From Marinilabiliaceae bacterium JC017 (GTDB lineage Bacteria > Bacteroidota > Bacteroidia > Bacteroidales > Marinilabiliaceae), in the NCBI GenBank assembly GCA_004296775.1, contig RHGE01000062.1:1-34438 (forward strand): a DNA stretch of 34,438 bases, given 5' to 3'. The notes beneath the pieces were generated by a model. The model saw nothing but the letters and a program-made list of their open reading frames with translations, searched no databases and was not told the origin of the DNA. Shown in pieces: positions 1 through 8,199 of the stretch; position 1 is the stretch's first letter, and each line of letters begins with the position of its first letter. Made by a program: the position numbers and the translations under genes.

Positions 1-48
1 GTCCCAAACCCTACTTCATTTTTGGCATTGCCCCAAAAACGAAGCAAA
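1..48. repeat. 48-base palindromic repeat, copy A
   Basis: These 48 bases recur without a mismatch at 277-324. Each copy can fold: here 14-25 pairs with 33-44 over 12 bp with a single A-C mismatch around a 7-base loop. There is no long open frame with family resemblance. This behaves like a dispersed intergenic palindromic element of the REP type; that class is an inference from structure and duplication. The window begins inside or at the edge of the element, so it may extend to the left. Confidence 0.75.
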
Positions 49-78
49 AAAGTCTAGGCAAATAAATGCTTCCACCCA

Positions 79-96
79 CCTCCTTGATGAATTTTT
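79..96. repeat. Short direct repeat next to copy A
   Basis: An 18-base string starting CCTCCTTGATG is identical at 373-390, and the following 20 bases remain partly similar. Together with the 48-base repeats this shows that the intergenic stretch contains two diverged copies of a longer composite unit, 276 to 294 bases apart. Confidence 0.55.
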
Positions 97-120
97 TCCA
101 ACCCACTAGCCGGAATTCCC

Positions 121-190
121 GCATTCATCTTCGTCTCGCCTTCGCCGGCCCGCTTATTTGCCGGGCTCGCGCGCTTCGGATCATCACGGC
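121..190. other. GC-rich segment within the first repeat unit
   Basis: This stretch is far richer in G and C than the AT-rich surroundings. It contains an inverted repeat with arms 148-152 and 162-166. No gene, promoter or RNA could be recognised. The second composite unit (277-410) does not carry an equivalent GC-rich part. Confidence 0.4.
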
Positions 191-276
191 CTGGTTGGTA
201 ACTTGGTGATTTGCGTTATCGTGATTTTTAAAAAAACTCTGTGCCTCGGTGTCTCTGTGTTTAAAATCGGGACTTT

Positions 277-324
277 GTCCCAAACCCTACTTCATTTTTG
301 GCATTGCCCCAAAAACGAAGCAAA
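277..324. repeat. 48-base palindromic repeat, copy B
   Basis: Exact second copy of 1-48. Arms 290-301 and 309-320 form the same 12-bp stem with one mismatch. It sits roughly 450 bases upstream of ileS, outside any credible gene. From 411 to 700 I see nothing apart from scattered AT-rich sequence and a small GGGGA/TCCCC inverted repeat at 668-682. Confidence 0.75.
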
Positions 325-372
325 TCTAAATCCACTGTTAATTGTTTACTGTTAACTGCTAATTGAATAAAG

Positions 373-390
373 CCTCCTTGATGAATTTTT
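373..390. repeat. Short direct repeat next to copy B
   Basis: Second copy of the 18-base string at 79-96. It lies just downstream of the 48-base repeat copy B, in the same order as in the first unit but at a different distance. Confidence 0.55.
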
Positions 391-706
391 GCTGACTCAC
401 AAGCCAGTAAAAATAATTGCAGTATGTCGAGTGGGTTTTGAGATGGGATTGAAAAACAAGATGTTTTAATAAAACACTTAAAGATTTATAACGCTAAAAA
501 TTTTAGTGGTTTCTGTGTGTCATGTAGTGACGGCCTGATTGTGCATTTGGATTACATGCATCAAACAAAAAGTTATTTTGATAGGCATTTGTCTTTGCAT
601 TTGTCCATTTTTGAGGCGGGGTGGTTATCTTTTTTTTGTGCATTAGTTGTTTTGAATCAATTTATTCGGGGATTAGCTCCCCTGGTGGACTTAAATAATT
701 TAAACA

Positions 707-738
707 TTTGCTTTTGTTTACGTCAAAATCTATATTTG
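707..738 (+). promoter_or_regulatory. Bacteroidota-type promoter of ileS
   Basis: TTTG at 707-710 is followed after exactly 20 bases by TATATTTG at 731-738. This fits the established Bacteroidota primary sigma factor pattern TTTG-N19-21-TAnnTTTG. Transcription would start near 745, leaving a leader of about 30 bases before the ileS ATG at 774. An in-frame ATG at 708 falls inside the -33 box and would not be transcribed from here, which decides the ileS start. Confidence 0.75.
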
Positions 739-773
739 TAGACTTTTTAAAATTAAGGGAAAATATAACTTCA

Positions 774-3700
774 ATGAGCGCGAAATTTCCAGAGTATAAA
801 GGACTAGATCTATCACAGGTAAATAAAGAGGTGTTGAAATCCTGGGATGAAAACAAGGCGTTTGAAAAAAGTATTTCAACCAGGGACGGTCATCCTACCT
901 ATGTATTTTATGAAGGACCACCGTCGGCCAATGGAATGCCGGGTATTCACCACGTAATGGCACGGACAATTAAGGATATTTTTTGCCGTTTTAAAACCCA
1001 ACAGGGGTATCTTGTTAAACGAAAAGCCGGTTGGGATACACACGGGTTGCCTGTGGAGCTAGGTGTGGAAAAGTCGCTTGGAATCACCAAAGAGGATATT
1101 GGAAAGAAAATTTCTGTTGCAGAATATAATCAGGCCTGTCGCACGGATGTGATGAAATACACCGACATGTGGGAGGAGTTGACCCACAAAATGGGGTATT
1201 GGGTGGACATGCATGATCCTTACATTACTTATGACAATCGTTACATTGAAACATTGTGGTGGTTGTTGAAGCAATTGTATTCAAAGGGCATGCTGTATAA
1301 GGGGTATACCATACAGCCTTATTCACCGGCTGCCGGTACCGGTTTGAGTACACACGAGCTTAATCAGCCTGGCTGTTACCGTGATGTGAAGGATACTACT
1401 TGTACGGCTCAGTTTAAAGTAGTCAGGGATGAGAAATCAGAGTTTCTTTTCGAAGGGGTTGATTCTGATCTGCATTTCCTTGCATGGACGACTACGCCAT
1501 GGACATTGCCATCGAATACGGCTTTGGCAGTTGGTCCGAAAATTACTTATAAGAAAGTAAAATCATTTAATCCTTATACTGGAGAACCTGTGACGGTTAT
1601 TATAGCGCAGGATCTTGTTAATAGTTACTTCAATCCGAAACATGCGGAGTTGGCCTTTGATGCGTATAAGCCAGGAGATAAGAAAATTCCGTTCCAGGTT
1701 ATAGGAGAGTTTGGAGGTACTGAATTAGAGGGTGTACGTTATGAGCAACTGATGCCGTGGGTGAAACCTGATGGCGATGCGTTTCGGGTGATCTTAGGTG
1801 ACTATGTGACTACCGAAGATGGAACCGGGGTGGTTCATATTGCTCCCACATTTGGTGCGGATGACGACCGGGTAGCGAAAGTTGCCGGTATTGCACCACT
1901 TATTTTGATTGACAAGGAGGGAAAGCAGCAACCGATGGTTGATAAAACCGGTAAGTTGTTTAAGATTGAAGATCTGGATCCCGACTTTGTAGCTGGATTT
2001 GTAAACAGCGAAAGCTATGGTGAATTTGCCGGTCGTTTTGTGAAAAACGCTTTTGATGATTCATTGAGCGAGGAGGATGCTTCGCTTGATGTTGATTTGG
2101 CCGTGATGTTGAAGAAGGAAAACAAGGCCTTCAGAATAGAAAAACATACGCACAATTATCCACACTGCTGGCGTACTGATAAACCGGTGTTGTATTATCC
2201 ATTGGATAGCTGGTTTATTAAAACAACAGCCGTTCGTGAGCGGATGATTGAATTAAATAATACCATTAACTGGAAGCCAGCGTCAACAGGAGCCGGTCGA
2301 TTTGGTAAGTGGTTAGAGAACCTGGTGGACTGGAACCTGAGTCGTTCACGTTACTGGGGAACTCCTTTGCCTATTTGGCGTACAGAGGATCGAAAAGAAG
2401 AGAAGTGTATTGGTTCTGTAGAAGAATTAGTGACTGAAATCGATAAGGCTGTTGCAGCTGGTTTAATGGAGAAGAATCCGTTTGAAGGTTTTGTTGCTGG
2501 CGATAATTCTAAGGAGAACTATGAAAAAATCGATTTGCACCGCCCACATGTGGATGATGTTATTTTGGTTAGTGATAGTGGACAACCTATGCATCGTGAG
2601 CCAGACTTAATTGATGTATGGTTCGATTCTGGTGCTATGCCTTATGCACAGATGCACTATCCGTTTGAGAACAAGGAAGGGTTTGATCAGGTTTATCCTG
2701 CTGACTTCATTGCTGAAGGGGTAGATCAAACGCGAGGCTGGTTCTTTACTTTGCATGCGATTGCTACCATGTTGTTTGATTCGGTTGCATTCAAAAATAT
2801 TATCTCTAACGGGTTAGTGCTGGATAAAAACGGAAACAAGATGTCAAAGCGTCTTGGTAATGCCGTTGATCCGTTTGCGTCAATTGAGAAATATGGTTCC
2901 GATCCTTTGCGCTGGTATATGATTACCAATTCACAGCCATGGGATAACCTTAAGTTTGACCTGTCGGGTGTGGATGAAGTGAAACGTAAATTCTTCGGAA
3001 CATTATATAATACTTACTCGTTCTTTGCATTATATGCTAATGTTGACGGGTATACCGGACAGGAAAATTTAATTCCGGTAAATGAGCGACCAGAGATTGA
3101 TCGATGGGTTATGTCTTTGCTTAATAGTTTGGTGAAAGAAGTAACCGAAAGTCTGGATAGTTATGAGCCAACAAAAGCCGGTCGTGCCATTCAGGATTTT
3201 GTGATGGAGAACTTGAGTAACTGGTATGTGAGGTTAAATCGGAAGCGTTTCTGGGGAGGCGAGTTTGGTAAGGATAAGTTAGCGGCTTATCAAACATTGC
3301 ATACTTGTTTGGAAACTGTGGCGTTATTGGCTGCTCCTATTGCACCGTTTTACATGGATCAGTTATTTAATGATCTGAATAAAGTCTCCGGGAAGTTCGA
3401 AGAGGTGTCTGTTCATTTGGCTGCTTTTCCAACGTGTGATGATAGCTTGATTGATAAATCTCTTGAAGAACGAATGAAATACGCCCAGGATATATCTTCC
3501 ATGGTATTGGGGCTGCGCCGAAAAGTGAATATTAAAGTGCGTCAACCACTTAATAAGATTATGATTCCGGTGCTTGATGACTCTTTTGAAAGGCAGGTGG
3601 ATGCTATCAAAACGCTGGTATTAACAGAGGTTAATGTTAAAGAGTTGGAGTACCTTAAGGATACATCTGGTGTTTTGGTTAAGAAAATTAAACCTAACTT

Positions 3701-4214
3701 TAAAACGCTTGGACCAAAGTATGGCAAAATGATGAAAGCCATTTCCGGAGCGATTAATAGTATGGTTCAGGAGGATATTGCTACTTTTGAGAAAGAAGGA
3801 CGCTATGTGATTAATTCCAATGGTGAAGAGGTTGTTATTAGCCTGGAAGATGTGGAGATAATGTCTGAAGATATTCCGGGATGGTTGGTTGCTAATGATG
3901 GACGTCTCACGGTAGCATTGGATATCAATATTACACCTGAGTTGAGGGAAGAAGGTATTGCACGTGAATTTATCAACCGAATTCAAAACCTGCGTAAAGA
4001 ATCGGGGCTTGAAGTGACTGATAAAATTAAGTTGGAGATTCAACGACATGATGCAATAAATGTGGCGGTAGAGAAACATCAGCAGTATATTGCGTCACAA
4101 ACCCTGGCTGTGGAAGTGAAGCTGGTTGATCAGTGTAACGATTCAGCTGCCAAGCCCGTAGATATTGATGATGAAATAAATACCTGTATGAGATTAGAGA
4201 AAGTACAGGCTTAA
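774..4214 (+). CDS. ileS: Isoleucyl-tRNA synthetase, eukaryote-like type
   Basis: Charges tRNA-Ile with isoleucine in the cytoplasm. The protein is 1146 residues from the ATG at 774; the ATG 66 bases further up lies in the promoter. Class I signatures are present: the HIGH-type motif GIHH at residues 57-60, GWDTHGLPVE soon after it, and KMSKR at about 689-693. The internal editing domain is present (long insert with TWTTTPWTLPS) and a C-terminal tRNA-binding extension runs to the end without a cysteine-rich zinc finger. THGLPVE and KMSKR, rather than CHGLPIE and KMSKS, are the hallmarks of the eukaryotic/IleS2 branch. That branch is generally less sensitive to mupirocin; resistance here is inference. 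It is followed 25 bases later by the DksA/TraR-like gene, probably co-transcribed. Confidence 0.97.
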   Translation: MSAKFPEYKGLDLSQVNKEVLKSWDENKAFEKSISTRDGHPTYVFYEGPPSANGMPGIHHVMARTIKDIFCRFKTQQGYLVKRKAGWDTHGLPVELGVEKSLGITKEDIGKKISVAEYNQACRTDVMKYTDMWEELTHKMGYWVDMHDPYITYDNRYIETLWWLLKQLYSKGMLYKGYTIQPYSPAAGTGLSTHELNQPGCYRDVKDTTCTAQFKVVRDEKSEFLFEGVDSDLHFLAWTTTPWTLPSNTALAVGPKITYKKVKSFNPYTGEPVTVIIAQDLVNSYFNPKHAELAFDAYKPGDKKIPFQVIGEFGGTELEGVRYEQLMPWVKPDGDAFRVILGDYVTTEDGTGVVHIAPTFGADDDRVAKVAGIAPLILIDKEGKQQPMVDKTGKLFKIEDLDPDFVAGFVNSESYGEFAGRFVKNAFDDSLSEEDASLDVDLAVMLKKENKAFRIEKHTHNYPHCWRTDKPVLYYPLDSWFIKTTAVRERMIELNNTINWKPASTGAGRFGKWLENLVDWNLSRSRYWGTPLPIWRTEDRKEEKCIGSVEELVTEIDKAVAAGLMEKNPFEGFVAGDNSKENYEKIDLHRPHVDDVILVSDSGQPMHREPDLIDVWFDSGAMPYAQMHYPFENKEGFDQVYPADFIAEGVDQTRGWFFTLHAIATMLFDSVAFKNIISNGLVLDKNGNKMSKRLGNAVDPFASIEKYGSDPLRWYMITNSQPWDNLKFDLSGVDEVKRKFFGTLYNTYSFFALYANVDGYTGQENLIPVNERPEIDRWVMSLLNSLVKEVTESLDSYEPTKAGRAIQDFVMENLSNWYVRLNRKRFWGGEFGKDKLAAYQTLHTCLETVALLAAPIAPFYMDQLFNDLNKVSGKFEEVSVHLAAFPTCDDSLIDKSLEERMKYAQDISSMVLGLRRKVNIKVRQPLNKIMIPVLDDSFERQVDAIKTLVLTEVNVKELEYLKDTSGVLVKKIKPNFKTLGPKYGKMMKAISGAINSMVQEDIATFEKEGRYVINSNGEEVVISLEDVEIMSEDIPGWLVANDGRLTVALDINITPELREEGIAREFINRIQNLRKESGLEVTDKIKLEIQRHDAINVAVEKHQQYIASQTLAVEVKLVDQCNDSAAKPVDIDDEINTCMRLEKVQA

Positions 4215-4239
4215 TATATCAATCTTTAAACCTATCCGT

Positions 4240-4617
4240 ATGGCTGAAAAAATGAGATATACCGATGAAGAGCTACAGGAATTCAAAGAGATTATCTTGC
4301 AAAAGCTTGAAAAGGCCCAAAAAGATTATGAATTGCTAAGGCATACCATTACCCATGAAGATGGTAATGATACTCAGGATACCTCTCCAACATTTAAAGT
4401 GTTAGAAGAAGGTGCAGCAGTTTTATCTAAGGAGGAAGCTGGTAAGTTGGCGCAACGTCAGCAAAAATTTATCCAGCACTTACAGGCGGCTTTGGTACGT
4501 ATCGAAAATAAGACATACGGAATTTGCCGTGAAACGGGAAAGTTAATACCTAAAGAACGATTACGTGCGGTGCCTCATGCAACGTTAAGCATTGAGTCCA
4601 AACAAAAGCAGAAATAA
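4240..4617 (+). CDS. DksA/TraR-family regulator with degenerate zinc finger
   Basis: A small cytoplasmic protein of 125 residues. Residues 8-35 and 60-92 are strongly helical and fit the coiled-coil of DksA/TraR proteins, which reach into the RNA polymerase secondary channel. The C-terminal part (residues 93-120) keeps the family outline YGICRETGKLIPKERL followed by AVPHATLS, but only one cysteine (C96) remains of the four that bind zinc in E. coli DksA; T99 and the PHAT segment replace the others. Loss of the zinc ligands is common in Bacteroidota members as I know them. The position between ileS and lspA is also usual for that phylum. The exact regulatory targets cannot be read from the sequence. 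Confidence 0.88.
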   Translation: MAEKMRYTDEELQEFKEIILQKLEKAQKDYELLRHTITHEDGNDTQDTSPTFKVLEEGAAVLSKEEAGKLAQRQQKFIQHLQAALVRIENKTYGICRETGKLIPKERLRAVPHATLSIESKQKQK

Positions 4618-4618
4618 T

Positions 4619-4643
4619 TATCCGAAACTATTTGTTTCGGATA
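4619..4643 (+). other. Perfect 10-bp hairpin between dksA-like gene and lspA
   Basis: TATCCGAAAC at 4619-4628 pairs perfectly with 4634-4643 around a 5-base loop. No run of T follows, so it is a poor intrinsic terminator. A second small foldable element, with GATG and CATC arms inside GGTG and CACC arms, follows at about 4658-4691. The two may shape or stabilise the transcript between these genes; the function is unknown. Confidence 0.5.
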
Positions 4644-4714
4644 TGTATAGACATTGGGTGGCACAGTGATGGTTAAGCATCCTGGTCACCTATTTGTATT
4701 TAAAACGGGAATGT

Positions 4715-5332
4715 ATGAATGCATTTAAAAAATCGATTATAATTATTGTGGCGATCCTTTTTGTTGATCAGGCCTTTAAGTTTTGGATAAAAACCCACAT
4801 GATGCTTGGAGAAGAATTTTCCGTATTGGGTGACTGGTTTTTGATACACTTTGTGGAAAACAATGGGATGGCCTTTGGAATGGAACTGGCTGGTAAATTT
4901 GGGAAAGTATTTCTTAGTGTCTTTCGTATTATTGCCGTTGTTGGTATTGGTTGGTACCTTTATTCTCTGTATCAGAAGAAAGCACCGATGGGATTAATGG
5001 TGAGTGTTTCATTGGTCTTGGCTGGAGCTTTAGGTAATATAATAGATAGTGTTTTTTATGGGATGATTTTTAGTGATAGTTATGGGCAGTATGCTACCCT
5101 ATTTCCTGAAGGTGGGGGTTACTCTTCTTTTCTGCATGGAAAGGTGGTAGATATGCTATATTTTCCCATTGTTGAAGGGAATTATCCCGATTGGCTTCCT
5201 TTGAAAGGGGGAGATCCGTTTATTTTCTTTCGGCCGGTTTTCAATATTGCTGATTCAGCGATAACCATTGGTATCCTTTCGATATTGTTATTTCAAAGGC
5301 GTTTTTTTAAAGAAGAAAGAAAGATTTCGTAA
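4715..5332 (+). CDS. lspA: Lipoprotein signal peptidase (signal peptidase II)
   Basis: Inner-membrane aspartic protease that cleaves the signal peptide of prolipoproteins after diacylglyceryl modification. With the ATG at 4715 it has 205 residues; an in-frame TTG at 4694 would add seven charged residues and is less likely. Four membrane segments can be seen (about 8-25, 66-86, 93-112, 180-196). Family motifs are VENNGMAFGM (47-56), GNIIDS (108-112 region), VVDMLYFPI with catalytic D146, and FNIADSAITIG with catalytic D180. The distance between the two aspartates is larger than in E. coli because of an insertion around residues 152-172, which explains why the protein is longer than the roughly 165 residues usual in proteobacteria; Bacteroidota enzymes share this. 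Confidence 0.95.
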   Translation: MNAFKKSIIIIVAILFVDQAFKFWIKTHMMLGEEFSVLGDWFLIHFVENNGMAFGMELAGKFGKVFLSVFRIIAVVGIGWYLYSLYQKKAPMGLMVSVSLVLAGALGNIIDSVFYGMIFSDSYGQYATLFPEGGGYSSFLHGKVVDMLYFPIVEGNYPDWLPLKGGDPFIFFRPVFNIADSAITIGILSILLFQRRFFKEERKIS

Positions 5333-5363
5333 TATCACTGAAAATATATTATGCTGAAAGAAG

Positions 5364-5398
5364 AAAGAAGAGTTCAATATAGACTCTTCTTTTTTTTT
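5364..5398 (+). terminator. Intrinsic terminator after lspA
   Basis: A perfect 10-bp stem (5364-5373 with 5383-5392) and 9-base loop run directly into a tract of T from 5390 to 5398. It lies 32 bases after the lspA stop and separates the housekeeping genes from the polysaccharide operon. Confidence 0.85.
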
Positions 5399-5519
5399 GT
5401 GCTTTTTTTTATGATGAACGGATTGATTTGCCTTTAAATAAGGGTTTTTTACGGAAGAGTAATTGGAAGGTTACGTTGTTGTTTTGAACTGTCAATTCTG
5501 TTAAAAATCCTACATGTTA

Positions 5520-5552
5520 TTGGTGAAGTGGCGATTTAATTTGATATATTTG
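5520..5552 (+). promoter_or_regulatory. Probable promoter of the polysaccharide operon
   Basis: TATATTTG at 5545-5552 matches the Bacteroidota -7 element exactly. The -33 element is weak: TTG at 5520-5522 with 22 bases between, slightly longer than the usual 19-21. The start point would be near 5559, giving a leader of about 210 bases before the first operon gene. No other good promoter is seen between the lspA terminator and 5768. Confidence 0.5.
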
Positions 5553-5559
5553 CTGCCCG

Positions 5560-5655
5560 AAAATGATAGGGTAAATCATTTTATTTTTTGAGTGAGAAAT
5601 ATTGGTGGCAAGATTGCGTTTTAAGAATGATGCATTAGAGGCATCATTGTTTTTG
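5560..5655 (+). promoter_or_regulatory. Leader with two competing hairpins (candidate attenuator)
   Basis: Hairpin 1 pairs AAAATGAT at 5560-5567 with 5575-5582 and is followed by ATTTTTTG. Hairpin 2 pairs AATGATGC at 5626-5633 with 5641-5648 and is followed by GTTTTTGTT, like an intrinsic terminator. Both hairpins share the six-base core AATGAT/ATCATT, so the right arm of hairpin 1 can pair instead with the left arm of hairpin 2 and prevent the terminator from forming. Such a switch ahead of a polysaccharide operon would fit control by antitermination, known for Bacteroides capsule loci with UpxY proteins, but no UpxY-like gene is seen in this window. From 5656 to 5767 I see only the remaining leader. 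Confidence 0.45.
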
Positions 5656-5767
5656 TTACCAAGTTTCAAGTCTGCTGATCTTCATTAACCGAAAATAGGG
5701 TGATGGGAGTCAGGAGGCGGCAGCGTGCTTAAAAACTATCTTTTATCTATTCTAAAGTATCATTAAG

Positions 5768-8164
5768 ATGCATAAAATCACCTGTTTATTACTTTTATTT
5801 TTCCTGGCTCTGGTTGTGCCTGTTAGTGGGCAAGAAGTGGATCCGCGCTCTGTTGATGTTAGTTCCTTGTCGGATCAGCAAATTATGAAGTTGATGACCG
5901 AAATTGAGAAACGAGGTTTGTCAGAGAATGAAGCTATGGCATTGGCTCGTGCCAGGGGAATGAGCCAGGCACAAATAGATGCGTTGAAAAGGCGTATGGA
6001 GGAAATGAAATATTCCTCTGAAGATACTAAAAGAGCTTCTGAGGATGGAGAGTTGATGCCATTGGAAGATGAATTTTCAGAAAAAGCTGAAATAGATACC
6101 ACAAAGGTAGATGAACGGATATTTGGTTTTTCATTTTTCAATAATGAAAAGCTTAGTTTCGAGCCTAATGTTAATTTGCCGGTACCGTCTTCTTATGTGA
6201 TTGGGGCAGGTGATGAAATATTCATTGATGTGTGGGGTGCTTCCCAACAGAGTTATCAAATTGAAGTGGATCGAAATGGTAATATAAATATTCCAAATAT
6301 AGGGCCGGTACATGTTGGTGGAATTACACAGGGAAAGGCTTCAAAAGTTATTTTCGATAAACTGACGTTGATTTATCGTGATCTGGTTAATGAACAGCCA
6401 CGCACATTTGCCAGTATTAATATGGGCACCATTAAGGCGATTAAGGTTAATGTTATCGGTGAAGTTTTTGCACCGGGAACTTATACGTTGCCTGGGACAG
6501 CTTCTGCATTTAATGCGTTGTACTTAAGCGGGGGGCCTAATATGACCGGTTCTTTCAGGGATATACAAGTTATTCGTGATGGCAAGGTTATATCTCATTT
6601 GGATGTATATGATTACCTGATAAACGGGAATGGCAGTGTTAATATGCCTTTACGTGACGGGGATATAGTAATGATTCCTACCTATATTAACAGGGTTAAA
6701 GTGGGTGGAGAATTAAAGCGTGAAGGCATATATGAAGGAAAGGATGGAGAAACCATAAGTGATCTGATAAAGTATAGTGGTGGTTTCACAGAAGAAGCCT
6801 ATACGCATCGGTTGGAACTTTACCGAAACACTTCCCGGCAGAAACAGTTTAAGGATGTCTTGAATACGAAATTTGAAACTACCGGATTAAGTAATGGTGA
6901 CAGTATATTTGTTGGGACTATTCTTGAGCGGTTTGAGAATAAGATTACCATTGAAGGGGCCGTATTTCGTCCGGGCAACTATGAGATGAGTGAAGGATTA
7001 ACACTAAAGGAACTCATTGATAATGCCGACGGCGTACGTGAAGATGTGTTTCTCAACAGAGGGTTAATAACCAGGTTGAACGAAGATCTGACTCTTCAAA
7101 ATATTTCTTTCAACGTTGGGGAAGTACTTCGTGGAGAAAAAGATATTGCGTTACAACGGGAAGATATAGTCATGATTTCTTCTATTTATGACATCCGGGA
7201 GTTACAGTCAATTAAAATATTTGGTGAGGTTCAGCAACCGGGTGAATTTGATTATAAAGAGAATATGAGTTTAGCTGACCTTATTTTATCTGCAGGAGGT
7301 TTTAAAGAGTCAGCATCAGAAGCATTCGTAGAGATTTCCAGACGACTTAATCGCGAAGAGATTAAGAATGTAACTGAAAAGGTAGCACATGTTTTTCAAT
7401 TCACAGTAACAAAAGATTTACAGCTTAGTGATGAAGATAAGCGATTTGTTTTGAAGCCTTTCGATCAGGTTTTTATTCGACGAGCACCAGGATTTACAGA
7501 AGGTGGGAATGTTAAAATTCTGGGAGAAGTGAAATTTGCCGGTGATTATAGTCTCACATCTAAGAAGGAACGGTTATCTGATATCATAAACCGGGCAGGT
7601 GGATTAACACCGGATGCCTTTGCTAAAGGCGCTATGTTAACACGTAAAAATAAAGTTTCTCAAACCATTAAGCGGTTGCGTGAGGAGTTGATGGAAAAAG
7701 ATACGTCACTTAGTTTTTCTGATATTGGTTTTGATGTGGTTGGGATTGATTTGGAAAAAGTCATGAAAAATCCAGGTAATCGGGATGATGTTTTTTTGCA
7801 ACCGGGAGATGAGCTGGTTGTTCCTCGTGGAATGCAAACCGTTAAAGTGTCCGGGGAAGTTTTAAATCCAATATCCACAGCATATGTGAAGGGAAAAAGT
7901 TTGAAACACTATATAGACCATAGTGGTGGATTCGGACTACAGGCGAAAAAGAGTAAAGCCTATGTAATATATCCCAATGGAGCGGCGGCATCCACAAAGA
8001 AATTTCTCTTTTTCAACCGGTATCCGGATGTAATCACAGGTTCCGAGATTGTGGTTCCAAAGAAACCAGAGCGGCAGCCCATGACAGCATCGGCCTGGAT
8101 AGCCATAGCAGGTAGCTTGGCTTCTTTATCATTAACAATAGTGACGTTAGTGAATAAAATGTAA
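5768..8164 (+). CDS. SLBB-domain polysaccharide export protein (Wza-like)
   Basis: 798 residues with an N-terminal signal peptide (residues 1-21; no lipobox cysteine). A charged, helical segment (33-80) is followed by the polysaccharide export (PES) domain at about 142-225, recognisable by SYVIGAGDEIFIDVWG and the IPNIGPV strand. Six SLBB-type repeats follow, each with the pattern xVxGEVxxPGxY ending in AGG or SGG. The C-terminus has a single hydrophobic helix (about 775-796). This is the layout of Bacteroidota outer-membrane exporters: larger than E. coli Wza (379 residues) because of extra SLBB repeats. It should form the periplasmic and outer-membrane conduit for the polymer. It is the first gene after the leader and is followed 35 bases later by the first Wzz-like gene. 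Confidence 0.92.
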   Translation: MHKITCLLLLFFLALVVPVSGQEVDPRSVDVSSLSDQQIMKLMTEIEKRGLSENEAMALARARGMSQAQIDALKRRMEEMKYSSEDTKRASEDGELMPLEDEFSEKAEIDTTKVDERIFGFSFFNNEKLSFEPNVNLPVPSSYVIGAGDEIFIDVWGASQQSYQIEVDRNGNINIPNIGPVHVGGITQGKASKVIFDKLTLIYRDLVNEQPRTFASINMGTIKAIKVNVIGEVFAPGTYTLPGTASAFNALYLSGGPNMTGSFRDIQVIRDGKVISHLDVYDYLINGNGSVNMPLRDGDIVMIPTYINRVKVGGELKREGIYEGKDGETISDLIKYSGGFTEEAYTHRLELYRNTSRQKQFKDVLNTKFETTGLSNGDSIFVGTILERFENKITIEGAVFRPGNYEMSEGLTLKELIDNADGVREDVFLNRGLITRLNEDLTLQNISFNVGEVLRGEKDIALQREDIVMISSIYDIRELQSIKIFGEVQQPGEFDYKENMSLADLILSAGGFKESASEAFVEISRRLNREEIKNVTEKVAHVFQFTVTKDLQLSDEDKRFVLKPFDQVFIRRAPGFTEGGNVKILGEVKFAGDYSLTSKKERLSDIINRAGGLTPDAFAKGAMLTRKNKVSQTIKRLREELMEKDTSLSFSDIGFDVVGIDLEKVMKNPGNRDDVFLQPGDELVVPRGMQTVKVSGEVLNPISTAYVKGKSLKHYIDHSGGFGLQAKKSKAYVIYPNGAAASTKKFLFFNRYPDVITGSEIVVPKKPERQPMTASAWIAIAGSLASLSLTIVTLVNKM

Positions 8165-8199
8165 TTGAGCATTGATATTTTTGGTTACTAATTCTGGGA

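Noticed and set aside
158-355. Open frame of 65 codons through the repeat region
   Set aside because: It runs across the exact hairpin repeat, has no family resemblance and no promoter; it is an artefact of the repeat.
708-773. Upstream in-frame start for ileS
   Set aside because: The ATG at 708 overlaps the -33 promoter box, and the added 22 residues do not resemble the family; the ATG at 774 is preferred.
3621-4079. Minus-strand open frame of 152 codons inside ileS
   Set aside because: It is the antisense shadow of a conserved gene, with low-complexity composition and no recognisable domain.
5431-5450. CCTT/AAGG hairpin followed by T6, a second terminator after lspA
   Set aside because: Only 4 bp of stem; the strong terminator at 5364-5398 already explains the end of transcription.
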